A DNA stretch of 64,000 nt from JBKEDC01 sp047971925 (GCA_047971925.1 JBKEAC010000009.1:1-64000), one strand, 5' to 3'; counted from the first letter of the stretch, positions 1 to 7,958 are shown. Made by a program: numbers and translations. Notes: a model not told the origin generated them from the letters alone.

Positions 1-106
1 GGTTTTTCGTTAAGCTTAGGGGGGGTGTTTTTTTTGGCTCTATGTCGAATATAGTGGGTTATCAAATTTGAGTTTTCCAGTACTGAAGTATATCATGTTT
101 ATGAAG

Positions 107-371
107 CTTAGGAACGCCAGCGCACTACTTACATCGCTTTCCTAACAGCTTAGGAACGCCAGCGCACTACTTACATTGCTTTCCTAACAGCTTAGGAACG
201 TCAGCGAACTACTTACATTGCTTTCCTAACAGCTTAGGAACGCCAGCGCACAAATACATATGTGTTCCTAACTACTTAGGAATGCATCTGCACAACTCCT
301 TTGGCATTCCTAACTACTTAGGAATGCATCTGCACAACTCCCGCGACGCTCCTCAGCAGTTAGGAAAGCAT
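107..371. repeat. Palindromic tandem array 1, 42-bp period
   Basis: TTAGGAA cores occur at 108, 150, 192, 234, 276, 318 and 360, exactly 42 bp apart. From the second unit on, each core is half of an 18-bp dyad TTCCTAA-N4-TTAGGAA; the last unit is degenerate. Spacers of 24 bp fall into three classes in order. The same classes occur in inverted order in array 2, and about 65 bp of flanking DNA (362-427) is also shared, inverted, with 19623-19688. The spacers are themselves repeated, so this is not a CRISPR. Confidence 0.9.
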
Positions 372-439
372 GAAATTTGCTGTTTTAAACGACTAAAAAA
401 CTGTCTTTCAGGCATGTTTTGAAACGCACGCTCCGTAGC

Positions 440-462
440 GACGCATTGCAATGCGTCTCACA
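440..462. repeat. REP-like palindrome
   Basis: The 18-bp perfect palindrome GACGCATTGCAATGCGTC is followed by TCACAAC. A near-identical hairpin occurs at 19319-19339 (GAGACGCAT, TGC, ATGCGTCTC) and a weaker one near 19392-19412. Dispersed hairpins of this type are common between Bacteroidota genes. Confidence 0.6.
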
Positions 463-777
463 ACGTGATTGTGTTCTGTTTTTGCTGTGTGTGGTTGTGA
501 TGTTCAGGATTAGGCTTGAAAAATTCCATAAATATGAAACACACCACCAGCTCCCTTAAATTTATAAACTCTAACAAATCGAAGATAAATATCTAAGCGT
601 AGATTCTCTTTGTCAATATACGCTCAACTCCCAAGGTGATTATAATCTGAGGGCTCGAGCAAATAGTTCTTGTCCATTTTCCATGCACAAAAAAAATATT
701 TATTCTCGCTACCCACTATATTCGACATAGAGCCTTTTTTATCATCTTCACTCTTGACACGACCGGAGTAAAACAAG

Positions 778-801
778 AAACCCCACAAGATTGTGAGGTT
801 T
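778..801 (-). terminator. Terminator downstream of rtcB
   Basis: Eleven-base arms (AAACCCCACAA and TTGTGAGGTTT) are separated by two bases and give one wobble pair. On the minus strand the hairpin is followed by CTTGTTTT. It lies about 75 bp past the rtcB stop. Confidence 0.65.
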
Positions 802-873
802 ATTGTTTTGTGGGCAACGGAACGATGGCTGTCGGTATTTTTTAAAAACACTATATATTCTGGCACACAGTGC

Positions 874-2196
874 TTATCTGGCTTTAATGTTCAATATCGG
901 ACGAATATTATCAATGATGTTTGCCGTTTGTGCAATGGCATCGATAATTAATTGTTTATCTTTATATGCCATGGGCGATTCATCAAGCGTTGCTCTACAC
1001 ACCGACGACGAATAAATACCTTCCATTTCTTTGCTAAACTCATCCATGTTTAATATTTTAAACGCCTTGTTTCGTGCCAACACCCGCCCGGCACCATGAG
1101 GAGCCGAAAAGTTCCAGTCGGCATTACTCTTTCCCTCACAAATTAAAATACCATCTCGCATATTAAAAGGAATAATCATTTTTTCACCTGCGTAAGAACG
1201 AATCGCCCCTTTGCGGATAATCCAGTCGGTTGGGTCGATGAAATTGTGCATGGAATAAATGAATTCCTCTGCCATAAAGTCATCGCCTAAATCTTTGAAA
1301 ATGGCTTTCGACATCTCGCCATGATTAAACTGAGCATAGGTTTGAGCAATAATCATATCATTCAGATATTCATACATATCATCGCCTTCAAGCATCTGCT
1401 CTTTCATTTCGATTTTATACTTTTCATTTAACTCTTGTAGCTTTTGAGGTATATCGCTCGTGGGTTGTGTGTTTTTCACAATCTGCCGATGTTCTTTCAA
1501 ATATTCAGCTGTTTTACCTCTCTTCGAAAGCATCTTTTTTGCATGATAATTACACACTTGCAATCCAAAATTTCGCGAACCCGAGTGAATGGTTAGAAAG
1601 TGCGTTCCACTATTTGCCGATTCGCCAATCTCAATAAAATGATTTCCTCCGCCTAGAGTACCCACAGAATAGTAGAACGTGTCGATATTCATGCCTATCT
1701 TCTTGCACAATGCTTTAATATAATCGTGATTAACAAGCACCTCGGACTTTTCCTCTCCCAAACGTTTTTTCCATTCTTTACGAAAAGCCGATAAATTTGC
1801 CTCAACAGTATCAAAATAGGAATCCACCCAATTATCATTAAAGTTTTTCGATTTTTTAATTCGCATGCCCATCGGAATCGAACGACGTATAGCATGGTCG
1901 ATAAGGGGTAGCCTTTCAGAATCAATGCGCTTATTCAGCTGATATGTTGACACGGAACAACCAATATCCACTCCAATGTAATTCGGGTTTACCATGTTGG
2001 TAAGTGGCATGGTGAAACCAATCACTATGCCTTTCCCCACATGCGTGTCGGGCATAATGCGCACAGGAACACCCTGCGAAACTTCTTTATCAAGAATCGA
2101 TTGCACCAACTCAATAGCTCCCTCTTCCACCTCGTGGAGGAATATTTTGCAATCGTTATTGTATTTTCCTTTTAATTCAATCATGTTTATTTTCAT
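874..2196 (-). CDS. rtcB: RNA-splicing ligase RtcB
   Basis: RtcB joins RNA ends carrying 2',3'-cyclic phosphate or 3'-phosphate to 5'-OH ends, using GTP and Mn2+. The 440-residue protein has the family's metal and nucleotide motifs: DIGC ending at Cys80, GGGNHF with His186, HSGSRNFG with His204, and SAPHGAGR with His367 at the position of the guanylylated histidine. Length is close to that of bacterial RtcB. It is the distal protein gene of a unit led by the TROVE/Ro60 gene; the 370 bp between them encode Y-RNA-like transcripts. No RtcA cyclase is present in the window. An RNA repair or RNA quality role is inferred from this pairing, which also occurs in enterobacterial rsr-rtcBA loci. The identification itself is secure. 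Confidence 0.96.
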   Translation of the reverse strand: MKINMIELKGKYNNDCKIFLHEVEEGAIELVQSILDKEVSQGVPVRIMPDTHVGKGIVIGFTMPLTNMVNPNYIGVDIGCSVSTYQLNKRIDSERLPLIDHAIRRSIPMGMRIKKSKNFNDNWVDSYFDTVEANLSAFRKEWKKRLGEEKSEVLVNHDYIKALCKKIGMNIDTFYYSVGTLGGGNHFIEIGESANSGTHFLTIHSGSRNFGLQVCNYHAKKMLSKRGKTAEYLKEHRQIVKNTQPTSDIPQKLQELNEKYKIEMKEQMLEGDDMYEYLNDMIIAQTYAQFNHGEMSKAIFKDLGDDFMAEEFIYSMHNFIDPTDWIIRKGAIRSYAGEKMIIPFNMRDGILICEGKSNADWNFSAPHGAGRVLARNKAFKILNMDEFSKEMEGIYSSSVCRATLDESPMAYKDKQLIIDAIAQTANIIDNIRPILNIKAR

Positions 2197-2268
2197 TATA
2201 AAAAAGAAGCAATAAACGAAAAGAGTTCTAAATTCTGATCACGAAGTAACTCTATTCTACGGCATTCT
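2197..2268 (-). ncRNA. Third, degenerate Y-RNA-like motif in the rtcB leader
   Basis: Positions 2241-2264 read on the minus strand as a third version of the 24-nt motif present in the two upstream RNAs: TGCCGTAGAAT, then AGAGTTACTTCGT. It matches RNA 1 at about 20 of 24 positions. No closing 5'/3' stem is found. Instead AGAGTT...AACTCT followed by TTTT forms a terminator- or leader-like hairpin (about 2220-2254) just before the rtcB start. It may be a decayed Y RNA, or a Ro60 binding site in the rtcB mRNA leader that allows feedback. Confidence 0.45.
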
Positions 2269-2269
2269 A

Positions 2270-2412
2270 GGGTTAAAGTAGAAGTAACAAGCAAGCAAAG
2301 ATCGGGGCATGACAAGCTGGAATCGAACCAAGATAGCCTTGACGATTTTACGCCTTCGCTATTCCTCCCCAAAGAGTGTCGAAGTATCTTTTCTTTACGA
2401 CATTCTACTTAT
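2270..2412 (-). ncRNA. Y-RNA-like RNA 2
   Basis: Read on the minus strand, AAGTAGAA (2403-2410) can pair with TTCTACTT (2276-2283), closing a molecule of about 135 nt. Just inside the 5' arm is the 24-nt motif shared with RNA 1 (2379-2402; TGTCGTA...GATACTTCGA), here with TGTCG and CGACA able to pair. A T-arm-like hairpin follows at 2316-2332 with loop TTCGATT, plus a hairpin ATAGC...GCTAT. There is no U-run at the 3' end, so it is probably processed from a longer transcript. The tRNA-like part is less regular than in RNA 1. It does not fold as a normal tRNA. Confidence 0.6.
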
Positions 2413-2418
2413 ATTTTT

Positions 2419-2562
2419 AAAAAAAAGAAACAAGGTAACAAGCGAAAAAAGGTAGTTACGTGCTCTATAATTAAGCTACATTTCAAAAGAAATGGTGAGA
2501 TTTGAACTCACACATCGTAGTCGTTAAATTCGAAGTATCTCTTTTCTACGACACTTGTTTCT
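2419..2562 (-). ncRNA. Y-RNA-like RNA 1, circularly permuted tRNA mimic (YrlA-like)
   Basis: Minus-strand elements in order: 5' stem GAAACAAG (2554-2561); TGTCGTAG (2546-2553) pairing with CTACGATG (2513-2520) around a 25-nt loop; T arm GTGAG-TTCAAAT-CTCAC (2495-2511); directly abutting hairpin CATTTC-TTTT-GAAATG (2479-2494) in the place of an acceptor stem; UA (like tRNA U8-A9); D-like arm GCTT-AATTATA-GAGC (2462-2476); an anticodon-position arm GTAAC...GTTAC (2435-2459); 3' stem CTTGTTTC (2427-2434); and a U8 tail (2419-2426). The 5'/3' closing stem, the tRNA-like module and the position beside a Ro60 gene are the hallmarks of bacterial Y RNAs. No promoter box is visible, so it may be cut from the TROVE transcript. 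Confidence 0.85.
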
Positions 2563-2566
2563 AATT

Positions 2567-4081
2567 TTAATTTATTTGTATTTTCTTTATTTCATCAAGA
2601 GCATTACTGCCTCTATCTGTTGCCGCCATCATGTCAAAAATTTTATCTGACCAGCCTGCAATTAACCACACATCATCGTTAATAATGTTCAATGGAACCA
2701 TGCCATAACCGACCAAATCAAATAAGTACAACTTACTTTTAGGCGATATTTTTTTGTAATCGCTCCATGCCTTTGTCATGTCATTCTTCGTTGTTGTCCA
2801 CATTTGACAATCGGTAAAAATAATAACTTTTTCTATTATTTGCTTGGTTTCTATTAAACTTTCAATAACTAAATGACCATTCGTGGCATATCCCACTTCG
2901 CCTTCTCGCTTATAAAAAGCATCAACATTGGCTAAAACTTGCGTGGTTGAAATGGGTATTGTTTTCCACACATCGCCAAACATGCCAATAATCGAATGTT
3001 CACAGCGCCTTTTTAGCAACATGGCAAGCATTAAGCCGATGTCATAATTCAACACCCTACTGCGTGCCGATATCGGTTGTTGCATCGACCCCGAAACATC
3101 GCAAGCAATCAACACACTTGTTTCTTTTGAAAAACCAGCGATGTTTTCGGTTGAAATAGCAACTGCTTTCTCTAAGGCATCTTGCACCATGGCTCCCCTA
3201 TTCGAATTAATCGCTGAAATCTCGCGATGGGCTGCCAGAAAACGAAATGGCAATTGTTTCGATTGGCGAACAGCGTCGGCATTCGATAGATAATCACACA
3301 CTTTCATTAAATGAGGTGTTGAAACTTCAGCTTGCAACATGTTTCGCAGATTACGCAGCAATGCCATGTATCCCATTTTCTTACTGTCAATAAGTTCTTC
3401 CCACTTCGAGCAAAAAGCTTGCTGCCTATCTTCGAGGGAAGAAAACGACTGCTGACCCAATTTCGACAATTCAATTTCCCAAGTATATGGCACACTAAGC
3501 TCCTTATTCACTATTTTATTGAATAAAAGCTGTTGCGCGTTATCTTTTGCCTTAGGGTGTGTCAAAAACAAAGCATCGCGTAGCTTCACCATGCCTTGAC
3601 CATCATATTTTGCAAACTGATATTCATCAAAACGATTAAAAGCATCTTGCAAACCAAGCTGAATTTGTTTCGAAAGAGCATTTAACTTCTTAACCCCTTC
3701 CCGCTCATTTGCCAACTGATAGTATGCTAAAAGTTCGCCTATTTCATCGGCTCGAAGAATGATATTTTTCACCAAATTACTAACCAATGAATCGCCACGA
3801 TGCACTTTGCACAACTCCACTGCTAGCACCAAAGGAATCGACCGAAGATTCATTTCCCGACGAGCATAGATTGCCAATTGAGCCACAAACAGAGGATTGC
3901 ATTGCGTTATCAATTGTCGAAGCTTTTCTATGCGCATTGCTCCATCTTCATAAAACTTATCATTTAAAGTCGATGTTACAACTGCCACATATAATTGCCA
4001 CTCAGAAGATAGACGATAAGCTTGAGCACCCTCGTAATTCAATAGCTTATCTTTCCCTTTTGTTTTCAAATTAAATAGCAT
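2567..4081 (-). CDS. rsr: TROVE-domain Ro60/Rsr-type RNA-binding protein
   Basis: Ro60 proteins are rings of HEAT-like helical repeats that bind Y RNAs on the outside and the ends of misfolded RNAs in the central hole. In bacteria they partner with exoribonucleases such as PNPase. The 504-residue protein has an N-terminal helical TROVE region (about 15-310) and a C-terminal von Willebrand A domain whose MIDAS begins DVSGSM (Asp328, Ser330, Ser332). The start lies 38 bp inside a TATGTTTG promoter box read on the minus strand. It heads the unit TROVE, Y-like RNAs, rtcB and is divergent from a WYL regulator. Family assignment is firm. Binding to the adjacent RNAs is inferred from context and from the repeated 24-nt motif. 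Confidence 0.93.
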   Translation of the reverse strand: MLFNLKTKGKDKLLNYEGAQAYRLSSEWQLYVAVVTSTLNDKFYEDGAMRIEKLRQLITQCNPLFVAQLAIYARREMNLRSIPLVLAVELCKVHRGDSLVSNLVKNIILRADEIGELLAYYQLANEREGVKKLNALSKQIQLGLQDAFNRFDEYQFAKYDGQGMVKLRDALFLTHPKAKDNAQQLLFNKIVNKELSVPYTWEIELSKLGQQSFSSLEDRQQAFCSKWEELIDSKKMGYMALLRNLRNMLQAEVSTPHLMKVCDYLSNADAVRQSKQLPFRFLAAHREISAINSNRGAMVQDALEKAVAISTENIAGFSKETSVLIACDVSGSMQQPISARSRVLNYDIGLMLAMLLKRRCEHSIIGMFGDVWKTIPISTTQVLANVDAFYKREGEVGYATNGHLVIESLIETKQIIEKVIIFTDCQMWTTTKNDMTKAWSDYKKISPKSKLYLFDLVGYGMVPLNIINDDVWLIAGWSDKIFDMMAATDRGSNALDEIKKIQIN

Positions 4082-4118
4082 GATGATTTATCTTTTTTGA
4101 TTCGTTGAAGCAAAGATT

Positions 4119-4126
4119 CAAACATA
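4119..4126 (-). promoter_or_regulatory. Promoter box for the TROVE-rtcB unit
   Basis: On the minus strand the sequence is TATGTTTG, matching the Bacteroidetes -7 consensus TAnnTTTG, 38 bp before the TROVE ATG. It lies in the divergent region shared with the WYL regulator gene. Confidence 0.55.
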
Positions 4127-4181
4127 GCTGCGCAACCTTTTTGCGTAGCAATTTTTTTTCTATATATTTACAAAAAAAAAA

Positions 4182-4189
4182 TAATTTTG
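4182..4189 (+). promoter_or_regulatory. Promoter box of the WYL gene, leaderless geometry
   Basis: TAATTTTG ends five bases before the ATG at 4195, so transcription would begin at or next to the start codon. The same spacing occurs at 13503-13510, and a near match at 59765-59772. Confidence 0.45.
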
Positions 4190-4194
4190 ATTCC

Positions 4195-5205
4195 ATGCCT
4201 GTTAATCGAAATGCACTTATCCGCTATAAAACAATCGATGTTTGCTTACAAAATAAATACCGCCGATGGACACTCGACGACCTGATTAATGCCTGCTCGG
4301 ATGCACTCTATGAGTTTGAAGGAATTGACAAAGGGATTAGCCGACGCACGGTGCAAACTGATATCCAAATGATGCGAAGCGAGAAACTCGGGTACAATGC
4401 TCCTATTGTGGTCTATGAAAATCGTTATTATAAATATAGCGATGAAAATTACAGCATTACCAACACACCGCTATCGGAACAAGACTTAAAAACCATGACG
4501 GAAACTGTGGCGGTTCTTAGGCAATTCAAAGGATTTTCAAATTTCAGCAACATGAGTGATATTGTTCATCGATTAGTTGATCATGTGAACTCGGTGCAAA
4601 AAAAAACACCTCTTGTAATTGACTTTGAAAAAAATGACAACCTGAAAGGTCTTGATTATCTCGACAACATTCATCAAGCCATTATGGACAAGCAAACCTT
4701 GCTCATTGAATATCGTTCTTTTAAAGCCCGATCTAGTAACAAATTCATTTTTCACCCCTACTTACTAAAAGAGTATCGAAATAGATGGTTCGTGTTCGGA
4801 CGACACAAAAACAATCTGCTCAACTTAGCCCTCGATCGCATTCTAAAGATTAACATGACAGAAACAGTGAAATTCATCGAAAACAACTTATTCGATACAT
4901 CAACTTTTTTCAACGATGTGTTGGGTGTAACCAAAAACATAAGCTCAAAATCGGAAACCATACGTTTCTGGGCAGATAAAGCCAATGCTCCTTACATTCA
5001 AACAAAACCCCTGCACCAAAGTCAAAAACTAATCGAAACAAATTGTGATGGGTCTATGATTTTCGAACTCGATGTGGTAATTAATAACGAATTGCAACGA
5101 GAAATTCTAGGATTTGCCAATAGTATTAAAATATTATCGCCCGAATCGCTTGCAAATATCATGCATGAAAAATTCACGGCTGCTAGCAACATGTACAATT
5201 CGTGA
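4195..5205 (+). CDS. WYL-domain transcriptional regulator
   Basis: The 336-residue protein has an N-terminal winged-helix-like region (about 5-75, beginning MPVNRNALIRYKTID as in many Bacteroidota WYL proteins) and a central-to-C-terminal WYL region with IEYRSFKA and FIFHPYLLKEYRNRWFVFGR. WYL domains are thought to sense nucleic-acid or nucleotide ligands. I chose the ATG at 4195 because the upstream in-frame extension is low-complexity and lacks the family's N-terminal pattern. It is transcribed divergently from the Ro60 gene, which suggests it controls the RNA module, in the position occupied by RtcR in enterobacterial rsr-rtc loci. That regulatory role is inference. Confidence 0.85.
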   Translation: MPVNRNALIRYKTIDVCLQNKYRRWTLDDLINACSDALYEFEGIDKGISRRTVQTDIQMMRSEKLGYNAPIVVYENRYYKYSDENYSITNTPLSEQDLKTMTETVAVLRQFKGFSNFSNMSDIVHRLVDHVNSVQKKTPLVIDFEKNDNLKGLDYLDNIHQAIMDKQTLLIEYRSFKARSSNKFIFHPYLLKEYRNRWFVFGRHKNNLLNLALDRILKINMTETVKFIENNLFDTSTFFNDVLGVTKNISSKSETIRFWADKANAPYIQTKPLHQSQKLIETNCDGSMIFELDVVINNELQREILGFANSIKILSPESLANIMHEKFTAASNMYNS

Positions 5206-5245
5206 AGATGATGAACTACATGAAAAAATAGCCTGCAAAATTACT

Positions 5246-5253
5246 TATCTTTG
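5246..5253 (+). promoter_or_regulatory. Promoter box for the sulfatase-like gene
   Basis: TATCTTTG fits TAnnTTTG and lies 47 bp before the ATG at 5301. Confidence 0.45.
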
Positions 5254-5300
5254 CAACTTTAGAAAATCTCATATTAAAAGAACATGCAATTTCCAACCCA

Positions 5301-7139
5301 ATGAAACAAATTCTCCTCATATTAAAATACTATGCCTTATGGATCGTTTTTATGCTCCTGTTCAAAACGGCATTCTTAATTTACAACTACAACACATTTT
5401 CACAACTACACTTTGCCGAAATTATTGGAATATTTCAACACGGCTTAGTCATGGATCTTTCGGCTGCTGCCTATTTTTCAGCACTGCCGGCTCTTCTCTT
5501 TACTTTCGGCTTTTTCTGTCGCAATCGAATTATTCCCCTCATATTAAAATTCTACACAATCATTTGTATAGTTTTATTAAGCCTGCTGGGAATTGCCGAC
5601 ATGGGACTTTATCCGGAATGGGGAACTCGAATTAATGCACTTGCATTAATGTATTTAAACGACTTAGGGGGAATTATCGCCTCGCTTTCAACAGCTCAAA
5701 TCATCATTGTTCCCATTGCTTTGCTAGCATTCTGCTATCTCGCAACAAAAACTTACTGTTGCTTCTTCCCAATAAAAACACTTAGTGAAAATAAATTTAC
5801 AATCGCAAGCAGCTTAATTGCTCTTCTCGTTTCCGCTGCCCTCATTATTCCTATTCGAGGTGGTTTCAATCGAGCTCCTCTCAATCATAGTAGTGTTTAT
5901 TTCAGTAGCAACTTAGCTTCAAACCATGCGGCTTGCAACTACTTCTGGAACTTCTGCTATTCTGTGATGAAAAGCAACGATAAAAAAGCAAAAGTGAACT
6001 ACATGACTTTCGACCAGGCAACTCAAATTCTCACCCAGGTCGAAGCCATTGCTCCAAGCGATAGTGTCAAACTTCTTGAGCTCAACGAAACACCATGCAA
6101 TGTGGTTTACATCATGCTCGAAAGCTTTTCAAACAAAATCATCGAACCTCTTAACGGACTTCCAAACATTACGCCAAACTTAAATGCTTTTTGCCAAGAA
6201 GGTATATATTTCAACAACTTCTTTGCCACTGGAAATCGCTCCGATAAAGGTGTAACTGCCCTCGTGGGAAGTAGGCCTTCTGACATGAATCGACGAACTG
6301 TTCTCTATTTTCCAGAGAAAATCAGTAAGCTTGACTTCATGCCGCGCTATTTTGCCGAAAAAAACTACGACATGTCTTTTTATTACGGCGGCGATGTGAA
6401 TTTCTACAACACGCGATCGGTAATGATACAAGCAGGTGTGGATAAAATCATTTCAAAATCGGATTTCCCTTTAGAAATCGGACTAATGCAGAAATGGGGA
6501 GTGCCCGATGAGTATCTTTTCAATCAAGCATTCGCTGATATTTCGCAAAAATCATCTCCTTACTTCAGCATGATTTATAATATCAGTAGTCATCCACCCT
6601 ATGATGTGCCCGAAAACTTTAAACGAATTGAAGGAACCGATGACCCTCAACGATATTTAAATAGTTCCGCCTACACCGATAGTTGTCTTGGCGACTTTAT
6701 TTCCAAACTCAAGCAACTCCCCTCGTGGGAAAACACGCTCGTAGTCATTACTTCCGATCATACCTCTCGAATGCCTGACATGAGCGACATGAATGCTCCT
6801 GAAACATTTCGCATACCTCTTATTTTCATTGGTGGAGTGGTTAATCAATCGAAACTCATTGAAAACTATGCTTCAGCAAATGACCTTGCAGGGCTGCTTG
6901 TACGCGAAATGAATTGGAAGCATAAAGCCGATTTATTGACCAAAGATTTCATCAACCAAAAAGACTATGCTTTCTATTTCGTTGATAATGGCTGGTCGTA
7001 TCAAAGTAAAGACATTGCTTGGTTCTGCAACATTGAAACGGGTTCCATTTCATACTTTCATAACAAGGTGCCGGAAAAACAAGATTCAATCATGAACTTT
7101 GCAAAAGCCTATGTGCAATTTCTGCATGAAGGCATTTAA
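5301..7139 (+). CDS. LTA-synthase-family membrane sulfatase
   Basis: The 612-residue protein has about five membrane segments in its first 200 residues, then an alkaline-phosphatase-superfamily sulfatase domain. That domain contains VVYIMLES (metal-binding Glu), TGNRSDKG (Ser where relatives usually have a catalytic Thr), SHPPYD, and VVITSDHTSRMP (metal-binding Asp-His). The family transfers phospho-groups such as glycerol-phosphate or phosphoethanolamine to envelope glycans or lipids outside the inner membrane. A Gram-negative Bacteroidota member is unlikely to make lipoteichoic acid, so the acceptor is unknown. It stands alone, 95 bp after the WYL gene and with its own promoter box. Confidence 0.85.
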   Translation: MKQILLILKYYALWIVFMLLFKTAFLIYNYNTFSQLHFAEIIGIFQHGLVMDLSAAAYFSALPALLFTFGFFCRNRIIPLILKFYTIICIVLLSLLGIADMGLYPEWGTRINALALMYLNDLGGIIASLSTAQIIIVPIALLAFCYLATKTYCCFFPIKTLSENKFTIASSLIALLVSAALIIPIRGGFNRAPLNHSSVYFSSNLASNHAACNYFWNFCYSVMKSNDKKAKVNYMTFDQATQILTQVEAIAPSDSVKLLELNETPCNVVYIMLESFSNKIIEPLNGLPNITPNLNAFCQEGIYFNNFFATGNRSDKGVTALVGSRPSDMNRRTVLYFPEKISKLDFMPRYFAEKNYDMSFYYGGDVNFYNTRSVMIQAGVDKIISKSDFPLEIGLMQKWGVPDEYLFNQAFADISQKSSPYFSMIYNISSHPPYDVPENFKRIEGTDDPQRYLNSSAYTDSCLGDFISKLKQLPSWENTLVVITSDHTSRMPDMSDMNAPETFRIPLIFIGGVVNQSKLIENYASANDLAGLLVREMNWKHKADLLTKDFINQKDYAFYFVDNGWSYQSKDIAWFCNIETGSISYFHNKVPEKQDSIMNFAKAYVQFLHEGI

Positions 7140-7285
7140 CTCTTTTGCATAGAAAATTAATTATCAAATTCACCCTTCACTTATCATGACATTACGCTCG
7201 ATCGGAATACTTTAAGCACCACTCTCCTATTGCTCCGCACGCCGACATGGGATGTCACGCACCGTAAAAAAAATAGACAAGAAAA

Positions 7286-7807
7286 ATGAATGTTATAATC
7301 AGACAAGAAAACAAGGATGACTTTAATGCCGTTTTTGAAATAAACAAACTTGCTTTTGGACAAGACAACGAAGCTAAGCTTGTTGACATGTTGCGAAATA
7401 GCAGCACATTTATTCATGAACTTTCATTGGTTGCAACGTTCAACGACACAATCGTCGGACACATTTTGTTTAGCAAAATCAAAATTGTTTCGTCCAACAA
7501 AACCGAAATTGAAAGCTTAGCTCTCGCACCAATGGCTGTAAGTCCGATTTATCAAAACAAAGGTATCGGACGACAATTAATCATCCATGGACTTAATGAA
7601 GCAAAGAAGCTACAATACAAGTCGGTTATTGTTTTGGGACACGAAAATTATTATCCGAAATTTGGTTTTAAACCAGCAGAAGAATGGAATATCAAATCGC
7701 CTTTTGAAGTCCCCTCAAATGTTTTTATGGCTCTTGAATTAGAAACCGACGGGTTGAAAAACACGAGTGGACTTGTAAAATATCCGAAAGAATTTGAAAC
7801 CGTCTAA
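7286..7807 (+). CDS. GNAT-family N-acetyltransferase (YhbS-like)
   Basis: This is a 173-residue single-domain GNAT protein. The acetyl-CoA-binding region is visible as LALAPMAVSPIYQNKGIGRQ (Q-x-x-G-I-G), followed by VIVLGHENYYPKFGF, a pattern typical of the YhbS/COG3153 group. It transfers an acetyl group from acetyl-CoA to an amine that cannot be named from sequence. It has no operon partner: the sulfatase-like gene ends 146 bp upstream and the thiamine riboswitch begins 151 bp downstream. The upstream gap (7140-7285) shows no structure I can interpret. Confidence 0.85.
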   Translation: MNVIIRQENKDDFNAVFEINKLAFGQDNEAKLVDMLRNSSTFIHELSLVATFNDTIVGHILFSKIKIVSSNKTEIESLALAPMAVSPIYQNKGIGRQLIIHGLNEAKKLQYKSVIVLGHENYYPKFGFKPAEEWNIKSPFEVPSNVFMALELETDGLKNTSGLVKYPKEFETV

Positions 7808-7927
7808 AGGTTAAATAAATCTTGAAGGATAGAAGTCTCCCTTAAATCTTCTGATGTTACTGATTCTATCGTTATTGACTCGAAGTCTAGCCCAGGGCAT
7901 TTAAAATATGTGCTTGCCAGGGATACA

Positions 7928-7953
7928 TTGTAAAATGATTTTTACTATATTTG
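7928..7953 (+). promoter_or_regulatory. Promoter of the thiamine operon
   Basis: TTG at 7928-7930 and TATATTTG at 7946-7953 are separated by 15 bp. The expected start site falls at the 5' edge of the TPP riboswitch. Confidence 0.6.
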
Positions 7954-7958
7954 CAGCA

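Larger units (their letters stand above)
36..734. repeat. 24-bp inverted repeat pair flanking array 1
   Basis: The 24 bases at 36-59 (core TATGTCGAATATAGTGGGT) recur exactly, inverted, at 711-734. Only the two arms are repeats; the interval between them holds array 1. Degenerate relatives of the same sequence occur on the minus strand near 11431-11518 and on the plus strand near 34812-34902, so the arms belong to a small dispersed family. Confidence 0.7.
1..873. other. Intergenic region with repeat array and inverted repeats
   Basis: I see no convincing gene here. The stretch holds a 42-bp palindromic array (about 107-371), a palindromic REP-like sequence (about 440-457), a 24-bp inverted repeat pair (36-59 and 711-734) and the rtcB terminator (778-801). 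An 80-codon open frame on the minus strand (624-866) overlaps the terminator and one arm of the inverted repeat and looks accidental. Confidence 0.7.

Noticed and set aside
107..371. Array 1 (and the similar array 2) as a CRISPR array
   Set aside because: Repeat and spacer together have a constant 42-bp period, but the spacers are themselves repeated in a few classes and no cas gene is in the window.
624..866. An 80-residue gene on the minus strand
   Set aside because: It overlaps the rtcB terminator and an arm of a dispersed inverted repeat, and shows no family features.
2270..2562. Two ordinary tRNA genes
   Set aside because: Both RNAs have T-arm-like hairpins, but the helices follow in permuted order, no acceptor stem with an anticodon loop can be drawn in normal order, and RNA 1 ends in a U-run rather than CCA.
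5114..5635. A 173-residue gene bridging the WYL and sulfatase-like genes
   Set aside because: It overlaps both genes out of frame and is a shadow.
5301..7139. True lipoteichoic acid synthase
   Set aside because: The domain pattern fits the wider family, but a cell with SprA and an outer membrane should not make lipoteichoic acid, so only the family name is used.
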